The notes under the pieces are model-generated. The model ran no database searches and was not told where the DNA came from. It was given only the letters and a program-made list of their open reading frames with translations. A stretch of DNA of 64,000 nucleotides from Arthrobotrys musiformis (Eukaryota; Ascomycota; Orbiliomycetes; Orbiliales; Orbiliaceae). The translations under genes were made by a program, and so were the position numbers. The DNA lies in contig JAVHJL010000007.1 of NCBI GenBank assembly GCA_036971715.1, positions 2,728,001 to 2,792,000 of the forward strand. Direction: 5' to 3'. This document shows, in pieces, positions 34,139 to 45,600 of the stretch (positions within the stretch are counted from its first letter, which is position 1; each line of letters opens with the position of its first letter).

Positions 34139-37100
34139 AGGGTATCCGAATCGATATAGCACGAGCAGCACGAAATTTCGAAAAGTCCAGGCGCCGTTCA
34201 TATACACATAAACACTAATTTTGAGCGGAGTTATACCCCTTCGTAGCTTCGAATCCTAACCCCTTCGTTTATCAAATACATGTCCAAGTACATGCATATA
34301 CTCCAGTTCTGTAGCCCCAACGCTGGAATAGCGAACCGATGGATGTATACATGTAGAGTATTGTACTACCTCGCGGCGAATTAAATTGCGGGGAAACGAC
34401 ACCGTGCAAACCTAAGCCCGGCAGTAGTTGGTTACGTAGTACTGTGCCATCGGTACACGGTTGCGATTCTGACCGCTATAAATATACGCATACGTAAACC
34501 CGAACCCGCCTATGTGCTTGACCTAGCCGTCCTTGTCGACATCTCGTGCCTAACATAAACTAGGCCAGCCGTAAAAACCCAGGAACGAGACCAAGAAAAA
34601 CCACATATAGTCGTATAGATTGTTCTTGCCATGCCTTCAATTGAATTCAACTATTAAGATCCACTAAAACTTGCGAGAGAGTAAGGGGTTGCCCCTCTCG
34701 GCTTTGACTGCCACCTATACGCAAATGATTGGTAGCTAAGTGCTTTCACGTAGGTACCCAAGTTTTACCGACGCAACGAAGAGGCCTACTGGTTGACCGC
34801 TTCCTTGGCTTGACTCCGCCTACCACTGTAAATATCCTTTGATTTCATACTATAGGGAATTAGACAGCCCGGAGTTTTCCCTACGCCGGGAATACAAACA
34901 TAGTAATTTACTCTCTCGGCAGCCTTGCACGGAATACAATGAATTGGAGATTAAGACTTCAATCCGTCATGCCAATACGTAAACTAATTGCCCAAGAGAT
35001 CATCACAACGCAATGACTTAAGTGTTGTTGGGTTTTGTAACGTTGCAGATTTTCGTTGCTTGAGTTTAGAATCAATTGACTTTAAAGTAGTTACGGCGCC
35101 AGGCGATCAATCTAGGCTATCTCGGGACGTAATTTCTAGTTCTGGAAATACTTTATTAAGGTTTTATTTGACTACTTGTGCTCGGGTGCTAGCAAAAGTT
35201 TGAAACGGTGTTGGTGAACAAGTGAATTGTGAACCACCACATTTGTGTCATGTCAGGCCCCAGAGCCCAAGGCTCAAACAAAAAATATATCACGATGTAT
35301 CGATATACCTTCCCGCGATAGGACTCGAAAAGTAACTATATTGTACTAACTCTCCCCTGTAAAGGTTCTACGCCCGTAAATTGTTCGCCTGGGGTCTAAG
35401 TTCGAACTATAAACAGACCCTCTTGTCTGACGGTAAGTAATTGCGCAAGCATGTCATGTCCCGTCAAGCTCGAGTCCCCATGTCAATTTTAGAGTATCTT
35501 GCGATTTTCTCTTGGTTCTTATGCCTACCGACCGAATTTTCTCTCTTTCTATAGGTCCGTATTGCCTTTTTTTGCCATCCTCGCTTGTCAGCTTACGGAA
35601 GATACCACAGTATCCAGCGTGAGATACTTAGACTAGTCGACACTAGCCTTGTAATTACGCCCCGACCCCCTTTGCTTCACGTCCGTTGTGCATTCCCCGA
35701 TAACAATCAAAAGGCTCCTTGACTTAGTATTATGAAATCTGTGCTCATACTTACCGTTGTTACTCTGTCGTGGCGTCAATGTCCGGCGATCCAAATCCTC
35801 ATCTTATAATAAACATCTTCGACAAGCTCGGGGCTTCCCTATTCGAATATTCCCCAACCACGGAACTTCCGGACGGTATAGCAAACCCGCGGCGAACAGT
35901 ACCCTGACGAAGCTTTCGAAAACATGAGATTCTCGTCTTTCGGTGTGTCCACCTCATCAAACCATAATAGTTGATCTTCGAAACCTAGGAATATCCATAA
36001 AGTTCCTCCCCGACCTCCCATTTTGCCATACACCAGCCTCGCTCCCAGACGTCAAACAGCGGCCAAAAAAAAATAATGGAGATGATACCCCGATTATGGA
36101 TCTTCCTTCTTCAGGCTAGATATTGCCGTGGTTAAAATACTGGAGGTTTCGACATCTTTGATGTGGTGAATATTACACGGTCCAGCTCCGCGAACGCGAA
36201 ATTGTCATTAATACCAGCGCAGATTCCCAACCTTGCCAAATTCCGCCGGAGAAAAACAAAACCTTTGTTTTGAGCAGTCGCGTATGTTCCCTTTCCTTTT
36301 TTGAAGGTGTTTAGGTGGTTTTTTGCAAGATTCGGCAGGTGAGATTAGCGTCGACGTCGACACCAATTAGCCCCCGGAGACCGTTCATCCACAAAAGCCA
36401 CCTCGATACTTCGATATCACTTCCCGCCATCACTTTTATTGGTAAGAGAATCCTGAAGAATGTATTCGTTAGTCTACAAGGACCCCGCTTTCCCTATGGT
36501 TAGCTTTCAAACAATTCTTGTTAGTCACGACCGACATTTTGTCTAACCCTTCGACGAGTTTAATTCACGAAGTCAGATCTGAAAACCCTCCCGTCGAAAG
36601 CCTTTCCCACGTGCGGTCGCGCTATTCCAGCCCTATTATTCCTTTACCAATTACTCTATGTCATAATGAAAACTGTTTCCCAGAGTTCCTGTTTTCACAA
36701 TTCTTAATCTTCATCTACCGTCTAGGTAATCATCATCATCGGGCGCGCAGAGTCGTAGACACCTTTCCGACCGACGAGTAACATTTCCAATGTCAGTCTG
36801 TTGCTATCCAGCGCTTCTCACTGCTTTTATTTCCAGACCACCCGTCAAGTACTAGACGCGTGGTCAATGCCCCTGTTTCTCCATTTCAAAATCCCTAAAA
36901 TCGCAATTTCATAGTGTATTTCCCTGACTAGTCTAAGTTATAACGTAGATAGAAAGCGCGAGCACCTTCGGTCGACCCATAAACCTATTTCTATTTCTAT
37001 TCCTAGCAAAATACAGTCCAGGAAACAAAGGGCGAGGCCGAAATGTCTATATCACAATCAGGGTAACCCATCGATATTTCCTCAAAATAAATTAAGGATC

Positions 37101-37598
37101 CTGGGTTCATGAAGCGGAGTCCGTTTGGAACGACAGAGCGGTGTTCGAACTTAACTCTTCGAACCACAACTTCCGCCCCTGTTCCAACTTTTGATAGCAG
37201 TAATGCTACGTTCTTGAGTAGAAACGGTTGTAAGATTGCATAATATCGTACTAGCCCAATCGCTCATATTAATTCGCAATAGTTTCTGCAGAATATATAT
37301 ATAACAAAAACAGATTCGATGATCGATACAAATACTATACGGACCATAAACAACCTCGACCCAGACCGCGCAACGATACACAGACATTGCCAGCCTAACA
37401 AGTCCGCACCTGCAAGGCTTCAAACTATCCTCGGCATGTGCGACGGCTAGGTTGAACCAAAACTAGACTAGCTGCCGCCCAGACGGGTGTAAAAAGCCAC
37501 GATACAATCGAATCGCGATCGGCATGCGTCATCATCCTTGATGCACAATATCTTGCCGAATATATATCCCAAAACAGCAACAAGGCTATTACAATCAT

Positions 37599-37775
37599 AT
37601 GCGCCCGGCCTTGAGCCTCCCGCTATCTATCCCGCCCGTGAGGAACCAAAATCGATCTACAGGGGTGATGGGAACCTCAGCTACCAGCCTTGACTCTGGA
37701 ATCGAGGCTAGCCTTGACTGTGGGACGAGGGTATACGTAACACATCCGTTCGGATATATTTCGGGTCGCCGTTAA
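37599..37775 (+). CDS. Weak ORF, 58 aa
   Basis: ATG-started frame with moderately coding-like composition (Ser, Thr, Pro, Gly-rich), 35-40 bp after a TATATATC element. It contains an imperfect duplication AGCCTTGACTCTGG / AGCCTTGACTGTGG. No domain, intron or other support; chance is quite possible. Confidence 0.2.
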   Translation: MRPALSLPLSIPPVRNQNRSTGVMGTSATSLDSGIEASLDCGTRVYVTHPFGYISGRR

Positions 37776-38162
37776 AGCTTGCGAGTCTTGGAGCGCAGCG
37801 CCGTGCGCGCACGTGTGCGGCACGGCACGGTTGCAGGAATAATGCATTATGGTTATTTAGCCCAATTCAAGCCAAGATCGGACCTTTGCATACGTTTCGG
37901 AATACTTTCACAATAGTACATATATGCATACATCCGTGGCTTAGAGTACGTATATGGTTTGTCTTATACCCAGGCTAGCCTCAATGCCAGATACCCAGCC
38001 CAGGGTAATATCTCCCTGGCGCATATGATATCATATTTAAGGCCGGTATCAATTTTTAGTACAGGTTTGTTACAAATGAAATCTCCAAGCCGGCAGCTAT
38101 CGCACGACACCCAGTCAATTGTATATAGCAAACTTATCGATACGCAGCTAACAGATTTGTCT

Positions 38163-38219
38163 CCTGCACAGTAGTCTGGGGGACGCTCACCTATGCCTTG
38201 CCCCAGACTACCTGCACAG
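38163..38219. mobile_element. 39-bp insertion with perfect terminal inverted repeats and 9-bp target duplication
   Basis: CCTGCACAG at 38163-38171 and again at 38211-38219 flank a 39-bp block that begins TAGTCTGGGG and ends CCCCAGACTA, perfect reverse complements of each other, around a 19-bp centre. This is the structure of a very short non-autonomous DNA transposon copy; a 9-bp duplication is typical of Mutator-like elements. The terminal G of the left copy plus TA of the element makes GTA, and the right copy ends in CAG, so the insertion also has the ends of a 49-bp intron. Confidence 0.7.
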
Positions 38220-38708
38220 GCTAGCTATAGCAGCCCCGAAGGGCTAGAACTAACAGATTTCTACGTAAGCGCTTAAGCTTTGAGGCAAACGTTCCATCCT
38301 CGCTCAAACCTGAGCCTACTACTCAACCCTTATCCTGGGCGGCTAGGCCTATCCATGGTATGGAAACTCGCAGCCGGCGCCTAGAAATGTATAATCCATC
38401 CTAGGCAGGACAGAGAAGGTCCTAGCTATCGACCTAGATTCTGTATTTACAAGGCCAAACGTACTTCCACGGATCCATGCATGTGTCACAAAATCAACCT
38501 AGACACTTGCTTCCCGTATTCGAATCCCTCACCCTGACCCTAAAGCCGGGTAGACATCATGGCCCAACTAGGGGTTGCCTCAAGCCATCTTTGCGATGGT
38601 TTGCTGTATCACATCCAGGGGAACTCGAAGGCTCCTTGGTATATATTTAGTCAGTACGGACCACAATCTGATTGCCTTCTAAATTTTATCTCGACTAGGA
38701 TAAATGCC

Positions 38709-38900
38709 TGGGTACGAGACAAGATAAATGCACACCCTTCCGGTTTTGATACTCCCTTGGTCTTGATTGCGCAAGTGTGATAGCCATATGAGAAGGCTGC
38801 GTAAATATCTTGGACACAAAACCTCGGTATCAGGCTAATTAATGGCCTTGATTCGAATTCACAATCATAAATATTACACACGTTCGTTGTCTCGTACCCA
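38709..38900. repeat. Inverted-repeat pair 192 bp across (possible MITE)
   Basis: TGGGTACGAGACAA at 38709-38722 is the perfect reverse complement of TTGTCTCGTACCCA at 38887-38900. The same sequence is the core of the dispersed GTCTCGTWCCCAG motif found elsewhere in the window. I see no matching target-site duplication at the outer edges. Confidence 0.45.
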
Positions 38901-39088
38901 CATGAACACCTGGGAGTCAAATACAAATATCGACTGGATTCATGAATTACTCTAGGACATCCCGGTTTAAATTTAACCACTCCCCACCATACATACCCAG
39001 TTTGGCCTATCTCCATCAAAACACTAGTTTGAAAGTGCCGATCTCTCTTACACATCTACTACATCTTCAAACATTTATAAGATTTAGC

Positions 39089-39096
39089 TATATATA
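39089..39096 (+). promoter_or_regulatory. TATA box for the 39144 gene
   Basis: TATATATA about 50 bp upstream of the ATG at 39144, followed by CTCTCTTCC. Confidence 0.5.
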
Positions 39097-39143
39097 CTCT
39101 CTTCCTTCATAGTCTCAAGTAGATCTAAATCAATATATATAAA

Positions 39144-39668
39144 ATGAACGCAACCGTTCCTACCGTCTATTCCACCATCCCTTCACTTCCCGAGGATGAT
39201 GATGAAGATACCCCCTTCCTCCAAGACCAGATAACAAGTGGTTACCGAAATCGAGAGCGGCACCCCTATCATAACTATCCAGCTACCACCGACGCCAACT
39301 TCGCAGACGAGAAGGCACTCCCAGCAGACTACATCCACCCCACCCCCCGCTCGCCATTTATACATATGGTAATCCGCGAACTCTTCACCCGCGAAACTAT
39401 CGAAAACATCTTCACCAAGCCTCCAAACCTCGGGATCCGTGCCTTTGGCCTCACATACATAGCCTTGAGCTACGGTGCCACCTTCCTCCTCATCTCCCCG
39501 GAAAAGACCGTGCTGGCAGAATTCATACCCGCCGCGATCATCTTTAATTATATCATTGCGATTTTGAAGCTGTTTTTGTGGAATAGGCACGATGATGCTA
39601 TGAAGGTTTACATGCAATATGTAGCTTACGTTCCGATTTCTGTTTTGGTTGGGAATTGGGTTTTGTGA
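39144..39668 (+). CDS. Small integral membrane protein, unknown function (174 aa)
   Basis: Single-exon gene that I do not recognise. The first 80 residues are hydrophilic and acidic (EDDDEDTPF near residue 16) and probably disordered. Three hydrophobic segments follow: about 99-117, 125-146 and 155-173, the last reaching the C-terminus. This fits a small multi-pass membrane protein with a cytosolic N-terminal tail. There is no cleavable signal peptide. It converges with the F-box gene, whose stop is about 650 bp away. The start is supported by TATATATA and a short leader. Confidence 0.7.
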   Translation: MNATVPTVYSTIPSLPEDDDEDTPFLQDQITSGYRNRERHPYHNYPATTDANFADEKALPADYIHPTPRSPFIHMVIRELFTRETIENIFTKPPNLGIRAFGLTYIALSYGATFLLISPEKTVLAEFIPAAIIFNYIIAILKLFLWNRHDDAMKVYMQYVAYVPISVLVGNWVL

Positions 39669-40317
39669 TCGTTGACGTTTTTGGCCTTGCACGCATAATT
39701 CGTTCTTTAGATCGTCTTTTGTTACTATTGTCTTTGATTCAGTTTGTCTTTCGGTTCCTTGGTGCATCTACGCTAGCTCTAGAGTTCTACTTTTGGATTG
39801 GAGTTAGCTACTTTGATAAGTTAGATATGTTATAGGTAATTGGGAACGAAGTCTTCGAATTTACCGTCTTGCTAAAAGAATTTGAAGGAGATAATTATCC
39901 GCTCGAACCTGGAATTGTCTAGCTTATCTACGCCTACCCTGTGGGCTTATGAAGTTTAAAATCTCAATTTATATTTAGTTCAATGAAATGCTACATGACT
40001 TATGAGGGCACCCTGGGCGAATATCCGTAACATTTAAAAACATGATGATAACTATATAAAGTATGAGCCCATAAAACCAGTACCCTCCGTCTTTTTGAAT
40101 AACATTCGAAAGTTGCCCCCCTTTATATTATCTCGTAAGCCAAATGCTGCTGCGGTTGCCCCTCCCTCTCATCGGATACAATCAATCGCTTAGTGCAAGA
40201 AAATAGTAATACGCCACCACTCCAAACTTAAATCCCCAAATCACAAAAAGTCTGACAAACAAAAGAAATAAGCAGAAACATCCAAACGCCATACCATAAA
40301 CTCAAAATCGAAAAGGC
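39669..40317. other. Shared 3' intergenic region of two convergent genes
   Basis: AT-rich, 649 bp between the stop codons of the membrane-protein and F-box genes. Nothing coding is seen. Confidence 0.7.
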
Positions 40318-41145
40318 TTACACCCCCCACACCGCATTATGCAAAATCCTAAAGTTCTGCTGGTACGGATTCTGCTTAACAAACCCCAGATAAGGACTCC
40401 TCTCCCCGAACCTAGTACTGGTCTCCGCGACGGACATGTTATCCCTAACCGCATCCATCCCATTCCCCGCCCCCTCCGCCCACCGCCCCGTGGGTCTAAA
40501 CATCAACACCGCACCATCACCCGTCAACCCACGTCCCGCCAGTAACCTCGAAGACTCAATCTCCGATATCAACCTCCCCGCAATCCGTTCCGCCATCCTT
40601 CGAACCGTAAACCCCGCCCCCTCAAAAACCTCCCCATTCCCATTCCAGAAAAACCCTCGAAGGATGGGATCGCATATCACACCACCCATTCTAAACCTCA
40701 ACTCCCGAATACGGATGGCATCAATAGTTTCCTCACTCGGGGGGTTAAGAAATACCGGATCATCGAGGAATGGTGAATTCGTTAGGTCGACTTTTAGGGG
40801 TAGATTGTGGTCAGGCCGCCAGTAGAAGAATGTGTATTCCGTTATGCGGCCGTCTTGTAACGTACACCGCATATGCCCCGTACTAGCAGCCACAAGGCGG
40901 TGTAGCGTTACATCGCTGTCGGTGGAAGGGGTGGTGAAGGTATACCGCCTTTTCTTAAAATCTGGGGTTTCGGCGAGAATGGCCGCCCATCTTCGACAGA
41001 CGCAGGAGGCCACGACACGGGCGTCCAGCGAGAGTTCGCAGAGGATTTTTTCTTCAAGTTCGGTGGGGAGGTTGAGGGATCGTTTGAGTAAAGGTGTGTT
41101 CATCACACTTGAATCCTCGGGTGGGATATCTGTGTCTGTCGCCAT
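40318..41145 (-). CDS. F-box protein (275 aa)
   Basis: F-box proteins recruit substrates to SCF ubiquitin ligases through Skp1. The motif is at about residues 23-60: LNLPTELEEKILCEL, then ASCVCRRWAAI, the usual Leu-Pro start and the Cys-Arg-x-Trp centre. No leucine-rich or WD repeats follow; the C-terminal part (about residues 75-275) is unrecognised and should bind the substrate. I chose the ATG at 41145 (MATDTD) because TATATATA on the minus strand at 41284-41277 lies downstream of the longest ORF start (41301), so that start would precede the promoter. An ATG at 41244 (MHLHHH) is the alternative, adding 33 residues. Confidence 0.8.
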   Translation of the reverse strand: MATDTDIPPEDSSVMNTPLLKRSLNLPTELEEKILCELSLDARVVASCVCRRWAAILAETPDFKKRRYTFTTPSTDSDVTLHRLVAASTGHMRCTLQDGRITEYTFFYWRPDHNLPLKVDLTNSPFLDDPVFLNPPSEETIDAIRIRELRFRMGGVICDPILRGFFWNGNGEVFEGAGFTVRRMAERIAGRLISEIESSRLLAGRGLTGDGAVLMFRPTGRWAEGAGNGMDAVRDNMSVAETSTRFGERSPYLGFVKQNPYQQNFRILHNAVWGV

Positions 41146-41276
41146 TGCGTGGGTGTAGTCCGGAGTTAAGTTCTGTGTGTTGGGTGCGTTGTATTTTTTT
41201 GCAGGCGGTAGATGGCGGACGTCGACGTGGTGATGGAGATGCATCGATGTCGGCCCGCGATGGCCTCGGTTAACCT

Positions 41277-41284
41277 TATATATA
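41277..41284 (-). promoter_or_regulatory. TATA box for the F-box gene
   Basis: TATATATA followed by AGG on the minus strand, 132 bp upstream of the chosen ATG. Confidence 0.45.
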
Positions 41285-42604
41285 CTTAAGCTTATATGCA
41301 CGTCGCCTCGGAAAGAAGGTTAGAGTATATTTGCGAGGGTAAGATGCATTTAGTGTTTATATCATGTGCCCGTGTACTGTGCCTGTGGAAGCCGCGATTT
41401 CAGGAACCCGAATGGTACGAGGTAGTCAACTTAACGTTTGAAAGTCTAAATATTCCTACTTCAAGCTGAGGAAGATCAGTGAATACTTTTATCACCAAAT
41501 CTTAAAAACGTATAGAGTTTTTGAAACGTCGTTTGTCATCTCGAGGAACTGTTTGCTTCGATATATCCAGGTTTATCCTACTAACAATTGACTCAGCGAG
41601 CAAACAACTATATGCAAACCTTACCTAAGCATTTACGCAGTCAAGTTCTTTATATAGAATTTTAGGATGGAGGATCCTACTTTACTTCACAAATTCGGTT
41701 ACACGATTCTCCCTCGAAGAAACGTCGAAAAAACAAGTAGCTAGGACATTATTAATGACCCCGGCACCTGTATGCAGGGCTGGCATATCAAATAATCCAT
41801 GGTAGGCCCTCTAGTGCGGAGGAAACTTCTACCAAAAAAAAAAAAAAAATCCAACTGTTTGATATCGATAAAAATCCGGGGTACAAATACGGGATCCTCA
41901 GGCCACCACCGGCCGGCCGGGTGCGTAACGTTGACACTAAACTACTCACTCAGGACGACGGGAGGAACCACACCCATGCGGCCCAAGAACCAGGGAAAAT
42001 ATTAAGGCCTAAGACCCTAGGCAATTCAAATCTACTATCCTGGATCAAACCTCAAAGGTCCAGAGCCCTTGAATAATCGCTGTGAAGCATCATGACTGAA
42101 ACCCGAATAGATGTCAATTCCAATAGTACACATATATGAACAAAGCTACAAATCATGCATTGCGGCTAGCGAAAGCAACATAAGACATCAAAGAAACGAA
42201 GTATGAGATACTGAGTGCATGCAGAGTTTATGTCATAAATAAAGAATACGTTAAAAAGCGGATGTCATCCATGCGAACTGTTGTCGCTTCGTCAAAAAAA
42301 AAACAAAAACAGATAGCCATCATGAACAGACATTGAGAGGTACTAAAGATACCGAAAGAGACAAAACAATATCGAATAGACGTGAGAGATTTCATGAAAA
42401 CCAGCCGTTACAAAGTGATATCATGAAACTAGCGATATCTTTCAAAAAATAGCATGCAAACAACTATAGAATCAAAAAGAAAAGCGAAAATAAGATGCAC
42501 CAAAAACAAGAACTAAATGACTGAACAAATAAGACGAGATCACTCCAACCGCCCGCAATCGCAAACTCAATGCCCCAATAACTCATACACTTCGTACTTC
42601 AAGG
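41285..42604. other. Intergenic region between the F-box and RasGAP genes
   Basis: About 1.3 kb. The right half should be the RasGAP 3' untranslated region. It contains an A16 tract (41834-41849). A TATATAAAG on the minus strand near 41650 is followed by a possible 28-codon spliced ORF only. Confidence 0.6.
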
Positions 42605-45600
42605 TCAATCCTTAGTACCTTGCACCTTCTTCTTTATCCCTCCTACAAAATCACTAATCTTGGTCTTCTTTCCAGGGTCTTCGTCGTCGTAGAACCCGCT
42701 GGTTTGGGCTACCGGCGTGGCCCCATTCTTATAACTTGGACCAGAAACGGCCCTAGTGTAACTAACGGTTCCACCGGGCGATACATTCCGCTGCTTAGCA
42801 CCCGGGGTGGTGGGTGTAGGCGTTGAAGAGATCGTGTAACCCGCAGTAATGCCATTGTCCTTGGTCACGCTATCCCATACCGACGAAGTTGCGACACATT
42901 CTGCAACTGCCTCCCATTTACCGGACAAGGAGCTTGACGGCCGTTCTGCGTTTTCAGCCCGCTCCACACATGTGCTCATCCGTTCTTTCAGGTGCATGCA
43001 TATTTCGTGGAATTTTTGCACGTCTTTGTTCGCTGCTACCTTTGGATGATTGAGCGTGCCACCTTTGGTCTCCTGGATCTCATTCCACTTCAGCCACATT
43101 TGTACCAATCGGCCAATCGCACGCGGCTGATCAATCAAGAAGGGCAATGATGGGAAACCCTCCTTTGAGCCTTGCTGGAGACGTGCTTGAATGGTGATGG
43201 GGGTGGCGTAAGATGGTGGAACCTGGAAACTTGCGATGATCTCCGGAGGTGATGCGCTCACGGAATCGATGAACCTCTTGAATTCGCCATTGTGTTCCTA
43301 CATAGAGAATTAGCACTAGAACACATACATTATAGCAACGGAGAAAGTGTTACTTACCACAAGGAATTCGTTCATAGGCTCGAACCACGGCTCTTTAACA
43401 CCGAAAGTAGTCATATTTGCCAGGCCCTGAATACTTTTCGCGACAAGGGTTAACGTCCTCTGTGCACGAGTTCCGGGGTGATCTATCTTTAGGATTAGCG
43501 TTTGAAGTTCACCCAGCCTTGCAAAAAATTGTACCACTTACCCTTCAACAGGCCGAACATTTTCGGATTCATAATTGCTGGGCAGAAAAATCTCAAAAAT
43601 AGGAAACCCGAAACGCTCGAGTAAGTGGGACCGGAGAGGATCCCACCAAACTTCTCCTCCACACACGCCCTTATATGGTATAGGACCTTTTTGATTTCCA
43701 AAGGACATTTATGACCAGCTCCGCGGATGCTCTGCCACAGGTTTCTGACGAGGGAGTTTAAGACCTTCCAATTCTGCTTGATCTCATCTGGACTCTTGCA
43801 TTTCATTGGATCGACTTCGCAGTAGAGGTCTTCTTCAGCTATCCTCTTCACATGGCCACCGATAATTTCTTCCATGAATTCCTTGCCATACCTTGCCATA
43901 TGGGCTTCGACAGCTTTGGTTAGCAGCGAGTTTCCACGGAATAGGATATTAGCCTCCATCTGGGCGCGCTTGGTACTGTCCGACTTGACGGAGGGATCCG
44001 GGTTAGCCTGGTTGAGTTGGATATCAACCTCCGCGGACGATCCAGCGTTTGGCAAAGCCTTCTGTGCTCCACCATCCTTGTAAATCCCGCTGACATCTGC
44101 CTCCGCAAGAGCCATCAGCCAGTCCACTGACTTCCCGGACACTTGGAAGACTTTTAGTAAGGTGTGAGCCAAGCGACGGAGATCAGTATTCACGATCTGG
44201 GCAATCAGGATCGTAAGACCATTGGTGAAGTCCGAAAGAAGCTGTCGTAAAATTGTTAGAGACGTTTCATAGGATATTCTGCTGTAAAAAGGGGCATACC
44301 TCAAGCAAAGCCTTGTATTCATCCATCATTAGGACGACGAGCTCCTCCTTCCTCATTCTCAACATGACTTCACCAATAGGCGCTTCTTGAGCCTTAGAAA
44401 CAGGGAGAATGGGCCACCAGGTTTCGGTTTCAGCATCAAACTGCAGGTCGTTGAGGTTGATCGTGATAACCCCGATAGCCTCACCAGTGAGAATCTGATA
44501 TGTCGATAGAGGACCGTTGCTGCTTGTTGGGCCACGATCCCGTTTGTGCTTTACGGTCCTCTGTTTCAGTACCACTTCGATGACATTCAACTGAGAGGGT
44601 AGCTCGTTGAACTCGAACGTTTCCATCCACATGCAACTTGGCCCCTTTACTCTTGGAGGGGATCGTGCTCTGATGTCCCCATCAATGAATAGTTCAAAGA
44701 AGAATTCGGTATCCTTCTTGTCACCGAACTGATGGCGATGTTCATCTCCCTGATTAGGTAGATTAGGAAGCTTTGCCTCAACGATCTTCATACTTAGAAG
44801 CCGAGGTACTCTGAACGCATCCGTGAGGGAAGTTGCTCCGAACTCGAAGTTTTGGCCTACAGCAGTCTGAGGCGAGGTAGCCGACGAACTGCTGGAGTTG
44901 GCAGGGCCATAGAGCTCGGGGACGGTGTATGCCCTCAATAGAACGAACCAAACTTCGAACAAAATCTTTGTGTCCAAAGCGAGGTATATCGGTGGCGTAC
45001 CTGCCTGGTAGCGGGTATTTGTGCTAGCATGCGGGTAGATACCAATGCAGTGCTCCACTCCAAGCACCGAAGGGTCTAAGTATTGGATGGAGGAACGAGA
45101 TAACGATGACAACGTTACGACGTTTAGCAAAGCAACGTCGGCTTCGTTGTATAGTTTGAACTCTCCGTTCTCTTGAAGGATGCAAGAGATCCTCCGCCAC
45201 GTAGGCCCAACCGCTTTGTCTTTGTTGGATTTTGAAGGCTTTTCTTTTGTTGCTGCGGTGGATTGGGCATTGCTATTATGCCCGCTCCGATCCCACAACA
45301 TCATTTTACCAACTTTGATGATCGCGGCCTCTTTCAGCATAGTGGCGTCAGAGTTTCTCCTTCGATCCACCTTTCGGTCGGTTGCCATTCGTACCGGTTG
45401 CGTCTTGATCTTCTTATTGTTGGGTCCGGCGGGCCGTATAGGCTGCCAGCTGAGAAGAGCTGCCAACCAACAGTCGTATTGATAGGTACTTAGCGGCCGA
45501 AGCTTGATATCCTGACGCGAACTAAACGTAGACACTTCGATAATGCCTTCGTATTCGTCCGATTTGGTTCCACTGGTTCGTATCTGGCAACCACGAAGGT

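Larger units (their letters stand above)
34315..39088. other. Mostly non-coding stretch with repeats
   Basis: Holds two dispersed-motif copies (34580-34595 and a diverged one at 36037-36060), an inverted-repeat pair (38709-38900), a 39-bp TIR insertion (38172-38210), a weak ORF at 37599-37775, and a possible transcript at 35408-35809 with a leader intron. The minus-strand frame 38651-39055 (134 codons) runs straight through the inverted-repeat pair and is not called. Confidence 0.5.

Noticed and set aside
38651..39055. 134-codon minus-strand ORF with a TATA-like element just upstream
   Set aside because: It runs through a 192-bp inverted-repeat pair, overlaps a plus-strand ORF of similar quality, and has no coding-like composition.
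39183..39767. 194-codon minus-strand ORF
   Set aside because: Antisense shadow of the 39144 membrane-protein gene, which has promoter support and clear membrane helices.
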